From Gloeopeniophorella convolvens (taxonomy: Eukaryota; Basidiomycota; Agaricomycetes; Russulales): a stretch of DNA of 64,000 nucleotides. The notes under the pieces are model-generated. The model saw nothing but the letters and a program-made list of their open reading frames with translations, did no database searches and was not told where the DNA came from. Both the position numbers and the translations under genes were made by a program. Location: the NCBI GenBank assembly GCA_022496205.1, contig WTXD01000026.1:1-64000 (forward strand), written 5' to 3'. Below are positions 58,025 through 64,000 of the stretch, in pieces (position 1 is the stretch's first letter; each line of letters begins with the position of its first letter).

Positions 58025-59489
58025 GATGACAAGGGACTGTGTTGTTCGGTGAGAGGAGTAACCTGGTCGTCGTAGTGTGCCAACTTCTCGGCTTATGTAG
58101 TACTCATCCGCGGATGCTGCCACAACTTTTGTGGCGTTGGTTCGGGGTTCTGATCTTGGCCCGCATACGTCTCGATAGCTGCCACATCCAGCCGACAGGA
58201 GGAAGTTGTCTTCCGTTACTAAGGTCTACTTTAGGAGCCAAAACATAATGTGGCGGCATGCCCAGTCACTAGTCACGTGGCAGTCGGCCGGTGGACCGCT
58301 GGCAAGTAGCGAAAGCTCTTCTCACGTCGATGTGCCGTACAACTCCGATCGCATGTTGTTTCCGAGTCCATGATAAGTATCCTCGGATGGCGGCGACGAG
58401 CCCCTGCCCGAGCTTCAGACGATCACCTCGGACACTTTTGCTATACTCCTCTAGGTCGCCGCACGAGAACGCTTGGGCCCCCCGTTCACTGTCCTTCGAA
58501 TTCCCAGACGGGTTAATAGCCTGGTAGTACGCGACCTGCCAAACAAGGCGCTCCAATCTGCACCTGGCGACTACGCCGATGCAATGCGATTAGAAGGGTC
58601 ATCGAGGTTAGGACAAATGCGTACTCGCGCGATGCGTTCGGACGTCGGTTACTTAAGTATGAGTCGCGGCCGCCAATGCATCCATCGATTCGATCAATGT
58701 CTCTTGAAGTCGTTGACCTCCGCGTTGCGAGTAGTTGTAGGCCAACGAGCGGACGGACGGTTGGAAAATCGAGCATCGAGCTCAGAAGCCTCAGCCTAGT
58801 GTGGTTTTAAGATGGCTCCTACTCACTGGCGCATGCTCAGGAGAGGGCCGGCGGTCGGAAACACAAAGGGGGTCGAAGGCCGAACATTCTTTAGGTATAG
58901 GACGTGCACTCAGTTGCTCGTCTTGAGCGAACATCCTCCTGTGTGTCTACGATGCTCCCAACTTTACGTCGCTGGACAACCAACTTTGCTGTTCTCAACC
59001 CTGTTTCGGATGTCGGTAGGCCGCAATCCGATTATCTGCCACGCACGCGAATGGCGTTCGCTTGAGGCGCTAAGTGACGCTGCAGGCTGCTGCAGGTTAA
59101 AAACTGACAGCCCCGCATGCGACGAACTTGAACCTCTGGGAGAGGTTGCATACAACAACCGTATCAATGATTAACGTGTCAGTAAGCATAGCGTGGCCCC
59201 ACAACCATCATCGAGGCATGCCAAGGTAGCATGTTTGACAGTCGCCGCCATCGCACTGCCACAACGTCGCGCTTCCACTGTTTGCCCACAGCAGCGTGAC
59301 TCATCGCACCCTAAGCGGCTGGTGGGAACGCTCAATTGTGCATTCAGCACCCCGCTCTGGTAAGGGTGAAACAGATGTTCACAAAGGCACACGTCAACAA
59401 TGGATGATACGGGAAACGATGCATATAAACCAGAAAACATTGGAAAGCGATGATAGAGGGCGAGTGATAGCAGAAGTAAGGAGAATCGT
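58025..59489. other. Intergenic between paralogs 1 and 2
   Basis: Short frames only on both strands, no family resemblance; it contains the promoter of paralog 1. Confidence 0.45.
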
Positions 59490-60318
59490 TCACAAATTCG
59501 GGGTAAGAGGCGGCGCCGACGGGCCAGGGGTAGGGGCCGGCGCCGAGGAGCCAGAGGCAGACGCCGACGCCGAGGATTTAGCGAGAGCTGTGGTAAAACG
59601 AGGTGAGTACCAACAACAGACCAACGGTAGGTCAAGTCGCACCTTTCCGTTCAGCCTTCCGCTTTCTGATTTCTTTGGCCTGCCTTGCCGCGAGTATGTC
59701 CAGGTATTCTTCGTCACAGTTCTCTTGGTCAAAGAACCAGATTGGCTCCGTGTCCACCTCGAGCTCGCGCTTCAGTACCCGGATCAGTTTGTCTTCTTGA
59801 GCGGGAGTGAGTTCCTCGTCTTGGACCCTGTAACTCGAATAGATCCCGACCACCCATGAATATTCAAGGGAGTAAGGATAGCGCAACTCGAGTGGGCGGT
59901 ACTTGGTCAAGTGGCGCAGGAAAAGAGTACAGTCCCATTCCGCCCAGAGCAGGCGTTCCATAGCTGACATGTCCGGTTCATCTCTCCAGAAACCCCGCTT
60001 CTTCGCGTACTTGGTGAGGATCTCGTTCGTGATAGGGATACCCCACCACAGAAGTCGGGGAGGGTTCCTCATAGTCAGGACATCGTACTCTTCGGTGAGG
60101 AGTTCCATCGGCTTAAGACGCTTGCACATCCTCAGAAATGACTAGGAGAGGCAATGGTTATTTAATGTTGTCAGTATGGGGTGTGTCAAGTGGCTGCATA
60201 CGTTTCTAGACCTCTCTGCCAGTTGTTCCATGAAAGGCTTCTCTGCTTTGCGAGACTTCTCTGGTTTGTGAGAAGAGGTTGCAGCAGAGGCAGAACGAGG
60301 GGCTGTGGCGTCTGACAT
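59490..60318 (-). CDS. Unknown protein family, tandem paralog 2
   Basis: Exons 60202-60318, 59643-60141 and 59490-59587 give 237 residues. The core is nearly identical to paralog 1 (differences such as IPITNEILTKY for IPITIEILTKY). The N-terminus has a five-residue insertion around EKSRKAEKPF. The C-terminal exon is longer and becomes an Ala/Ser/Pro repeat (SSASASASGSSAPAPTPGPS), so only the tail is evolving freely. A TATATAG-type box lies about 80 bp upstream of the start. Confidence 0.75.
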
Positions 60319-60670
60319 GAAGGGAATGGGCTGTTTCGTTCAGAGAGAGGAGCGGTCTGATCGTAGTGTACCGAGTCCTGGGAGGTTCAAGTTCTGAGCT
60401 TATATAGTACTCACCGACACCCGTGGACGCTGCCACAACTTTCGTGGCATTGGCCCGGATCTTGGCCCGCATGGGCTGCCACATTCCGCCAATAGAAGGC
60501 TGGGTTTTACGGCTATCGAATCCGATGCATTGTGCAAAGACTACGCGACACTGTGGAATACGTGAGAGTAGGTGATAAAAAAACGAGGTACACTGCGCAC
60601 GCATACGATGAGATTCAACACTAATGACGCCGGACACATGAATCTGAGACTCGGCTAGCGGGCCAAAGGT

Positions 60671-61438
60671 TTACGACTCGGTGGTAGGAACCGCCGCCGA
60701 CTCAAGAGCTGGCGAGGGCCACGCCAAAACAAGGTGAGTACCGATAGCGGATCAATGGTAGATCAAGACCTACCTAGACGTTCGGCCTTCCGCTTTCGGA
60801 TCTTTTTGGCCTGCCTTTGTGCGAGCGTCCACAAGTAATCCTCGTCGTAGTTCTCCTGGTCGAAGAACCAGATCGGCTCCAGGTCCACCTCCAGCTCGCG
60901 CTTGAGTACCCGTATCAGCTTGTCTTCCTGGACAGCGGTGAGTACTTCATCGTGGATCTTGTAACTTGAATAGATCCCGACCACCCATGAGTATTCAAGG
61001 GAGTAGGGGTAGCGCAATTCGAGTTGGCTGTATTTGGTCAAATTGCGCAGGAAACGAGTACAGTCCCGTTCTGCCCAAAGCAACCGATCGAGTTCCGTCA
61101 TGTCCGAGCCGCTTCTCCAGAAACCTCGCTTTTTTGCGTATTTGGTGAGGGTGGCTTCTGTGATAGGGATGCCCCACCAGAGGAGTCGTGGAGGGATCCT
61201 CATAGTCATGACATTGTACTCTTCGGTGAGAATCTCCATTGGCTGGAGGCGCTTGCACATCCTTAGAAATGACTAGAGATGGGTCCGTTATTAGTTGATG
61301 ATGATGCCGGCGCAACGTGTGCTGAACGTGGCGTACGTTTCTAGACCTCTCCGCCAATCGCTCCATGAAAGGCTTCTCTGAATCCTGAGGAGAGTGGACA
61401 GTGGGGAAGGCAGGACCTGGGGCGTTGGGGTCTGACAT
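60671..61438 (-). CDS. Unknown protein family, tandem paralog 3
   Basis: Exons 61337-61438, 60774-61272 and 60671-60708 give 212 residues. It is the most diverged of the three (RLQPMEILTEEYNVMTMRIPP, IHDEVLTAVQEDKLIRVL, core end AERLG). Its third exon uses an acceptor nine bases further in than paralog 1, because the old one (CGCAG) reads CGTGG here; the frame is kept and the tail is shorter. A TTATATACC box lies about 75 bp upstream of the start. Confidence 0.75.
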
Positions 61439-62399
61439 GGAGGTAAACAAGGGGTTACACTGTTCGATGGGACGCCGAGAATGGTTCGATCGTGGTGTAC
61501 CGAGCTCCGTGTTTATATACCAGGAAGTGGAGAGTTCACTTAAGAAGCTCAAAACTGCCACAACATCCGAGACACAGGCTCACCAGTAACCGCACCCTGA
61601 CTGCGCGCGCTCGGGTAGCGTGGCCGGCCGCCGATAGACTCCTCTGCGGGTTCGGTGAGATGCCCCGAGTTATTTCTTGGTTACCGGACATTCATGGCTG
61701 GATGTACTCGTACACTTGTCATTCGAGGCCTGTTATTTTTGCTTCCCCTAGTGCATAGCATCATCACGGTCAGGGTTCGTGCATTGTGGCCGCGCTCGGA
61801 CATGGAGACTGCCATGAAAGTGGCTGCAAATCGGATTACATAATAACGGCATGCCGCCCGCGCCGGACCGGCCCAATGTCAGACGCTGATTGGACGTTGA
61901 CCGGACGCCCCGCCTCTCCCCTTGGCCGTCCCAATTCGGTTGGGCGTTCAAAGTTGTCAAGGCAGAAGACTGGGCAACGCCGCCACAGAATCGAGCCCTT
62001 CACTTGATTCATCCTGCAGCGAAGAAAAAACTACACCCAGAGACGTTGAGAGAGGCGAGGCTGCCAGTGCAAGTGGGGTTCCGAGTGAGATTAGGTTCGT
62101 CGTCTCGGTGTGATCGACAATTGAGTCGGTTTGCACCGTGTAAAGATTACATTACACACAGCAAAAGTAGGTGATATACAACGGAGATATCTGCGAACAC
62201 GTATAATCAACACCGAAGAGGCTTGCTGGGAATACCGAGCAATGAACGCGTACAAGACGGCTCAGAACCTTATTTGACTGGAGAAACTCTGCAGCGCGGA
62301 TCCCAGGGTACCGTAGATCGTCGAGCCTTGATTGATGAATACCATCAGAGTTACAGGCTAGACCAACAGGCCGCAACCGGTGGATTAGCAAAATCATGG
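61439..62399. other. Intergenic, no gene supported
   Basis: Contains the paralog 3 promoter. A minus-strand open frame 62152-62562 extends the next gene's last exon; it is unclear where that gene stops. Confidence 0.4.
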
Positions 62400-63984
62400 A
62401 AGCGAGAGACGATCGATGATCACTGACTTGGGGTGCGCCATTTGACTGCAAGGACATTATTATGTTGTTCGTATCGACCTCGACTCCCTGCGTCCAGATC
62501 TCCTGCACGAACGACACTTGATTCGAGAACAAGCCCAGATCAAACCCAGCCGTCCTGTTCACGAATCCTCGCGCGGCGGATATGAGGGAAAGGTCGTCGC
62601 GCAGTGCCTGGATTTGTGCCTGAACGTTAAGAGTGTCGGTGAAGGCGACTGCGGGTCCAGGTCAGGTGGCATTTGCGGACAGTGATTTCTTTGGCTAACT
62701 TACAGCCTATCTCAGTGACGAGTATGGATATACCGCTATTGAGTATGCCTGCGGCGATGCCCGCGCCAATCTTATATGCGTATGTATCACGTAAGACATG
62801 CGGGGGGACAGTGAGTGGCACCTACTTACAGAAACATTGGCGTTGAAAAAGGGGAACATGAGATAACCCTGCGAGACAAATGGGTCTGTGCCTGTTACAC
62901 TTCCTAAGCTGCTCATCTGAGAGATAGTAAGACCAGTCGTCATCATGAGAGACACCTGTGCGAGCAAAATTCAGAACTCGCCGACTGTCGAAACGAGTTC
63001 AGTTCTTGCTGCAAGATCATGCTTAGCTGACGAACGCCGAATTAGCGACTAGGAGGGTGCGCCGGTAGATCACATACTCCCAGCAGGTCGAGAATTGCGG
63101 GTGTGTCTTGCACAGGGTCGACTGACGCAGCAAAGCTTGCAAATGCATTTGTAAAGTCTGACAAATTTCTGGTGAAGCTGTCTAATTCCGTGTTCAATGC
63201 CGATATCAACGGTGTGATCTGAGAAATTTGCTATGGGAGGGGGCGGCGGATGAGTGACATCGCAGCTCTTACTACATGGGGTGGAGTTTGCCTACATTCT
63301 CGAGGACCACCTGCATAGCTGGGACCTTGACTTCATTTGATATGCCTGATTCGACGACGAACGGCAAGAAAGAAGCGTCAAATTCTGACAAGAATAAGCG
63401 GACTGTCAACAGCGATATGCACGTCGAAGTGAGACTTCATACCTCCAGCGAACAATGATACGACGTCTGTCACGTTTTTGAGCAATATCAGGGTCTGATT
63501 GTATTGCTTGGACACAGAAAAGCTGTGGATTAGATACGAAGCTGAACGGCGGCATAAGACCAGCTTACGTTGGCCAAAGAGTTCCAAGCTGGAGTAAACT
63601 TCGTGGGCCCAAGGCCGAGGCTGTCAATGACCACAAGCAGGTCTCCGATTATAGTGAAGTTTGAGACCATCCCGAGGCTGAGGGCGGCGGCATTCTGGAT
63701 ATCCGTGGATAGAATTGCTCCGCCTGCGGCAGAGCGCGCCAAGTTTGCTACACTCGCTTGAAATTGGAACTGAACGGCAGGCGTCACGGAGCTGGGAACC
63801 GTGAATCCTTGCGCAAGCGCTAAGGTGGTGATGTTATTGAAGCGGGCCCTGAACTGTTTGTGCACGCATACCAGGTACTGAATGATATGACCATGTCCTG
63901 AATTGGGTGATATCAGGGGACATTGATAGGTGGTTCTGTGTCCACGTACAAACCAAGGAGGAACAGGGATTTGACAGAACGCAT
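62400..63984 (-). CDS. Divergent alpha-pore-forming-like helical protein (3' end uncertain)
   Basis: On the minus strand a chain of small exons can be followed from an ATG at 63984 (short hydrophobic start) through about 63865-63590, 63520-63440, 63380-63290, 63230-63080, 62960-62830, 62790-62705 and 62645-62430. Helical arms rich in Asn, Ala and Leu are followed by a long hydrophobic, glycine-containing middle section, and then a helix whose VQAQIQALRDDLSLISAARG segment lines up with LQRQVQTVRDEISLINSTQS of the gene at 19756-21521. A later VSFVQEIWTQGVEVDTNN lines up with ITQVWSDVASDCTDI there. Exon edges are approximate and the stop is not fixed. It is probably a paralog of that gene. Confidence 0.55.
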
Positions 63985-64000
63985 GGTGGATCCTGCAGTA

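Noticed and set aside
1..64000. CRISPR arrays, bacterial operons or prophage
   Set aside because: No regularly spaced repeats and no bacterial gene organisation; introns throughout show a eukaryotic nuclear sequence.

Overview
The window reads as nuclear DNA from a filamentous basidiomycete, probably an Agaricomycete (polypore or mushroom type). The evidence is numerous 43-70 bp GT-AG introns, tandem DUF6535-type membrane protein genes typical of these fungi, fungal redox enzyme families, and Ty3, Copia, MULE and SINE elements. Nothing looks bacterial. Species and family assignments come from reading translated sequence only; no database search was possible.

Layout. 0-6.2 kb: a minus-strand Ty3/Gypsy element whose integrase is cut by the LTR of a second Ty3 element that runs off the left edge. 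7.5-10.1 kb: two plus-strand membrane protein genes, the second a divergent relative of DUF6535 proteins. 10.4-18.8 kb: indoleamine 2,3-dioxygenase (minus), two tandem short-chain dehydrogenase paralogs with an identical six-exon plan, and an AMID/AIF-like FAD oxidoreductase. 19.7-21.5 kb: an 11-exon gene for an all-helical protein with a central hydrophobic hairpin, resembling alpha-pore-forming proteins. 22.6-31 kb: a direct ~4.4 kb tandem duplication carrying two DUF6535 genes. 31.9-35 kb: an old yellow enzyme and a formate dehydrogenase. 35.6-37.2 kb: a dead Copia gag and a frameshifted ankyrin gene. 40-42.5 kb: a BBE-like FAD oxidase and a broken C2H2 zinc-finger gene. 43.1-46.6 kb: a MULE DNA transposon inserted in a tRNA-derived SINE, both with clean target-site duplications. 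48.3-53.7 kb: a third DUF6535 gene, a convergent unknown gene and a small helical protein gene. 55.3-56.9 kb: an F-box protein. 57.2-61.4 kb: three tandem paralogs of an unknown three-exon gene. 62.4-64 kb: a second, divergent alpha-PFT-like gene on the minus strand.

How it fits together. The 10-18 kb and 32-42 kb stretches are rich in flavin and NAD(P) oxidoreductases, but I see no backbone synthase that would make a classical metabolite cluster. The rest is dominated by recent duplication (SDR pair, DUF6535 trio, 57-61 kb trio, PFT-like pair) and transposon insertion, as expected of an accessory, fast-evolving region. Several genes between 34 and 42.3 kb carry single-base indels, mostly in G/C runs; these may be real decay or consensus errors.

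Shorter gene-free gaps not listed separately (10072-10409, 14695-15181, 51444-51797, 56909-57247, 60319-60670) hold only untranslated or promoter-like sequence as far as I can see.
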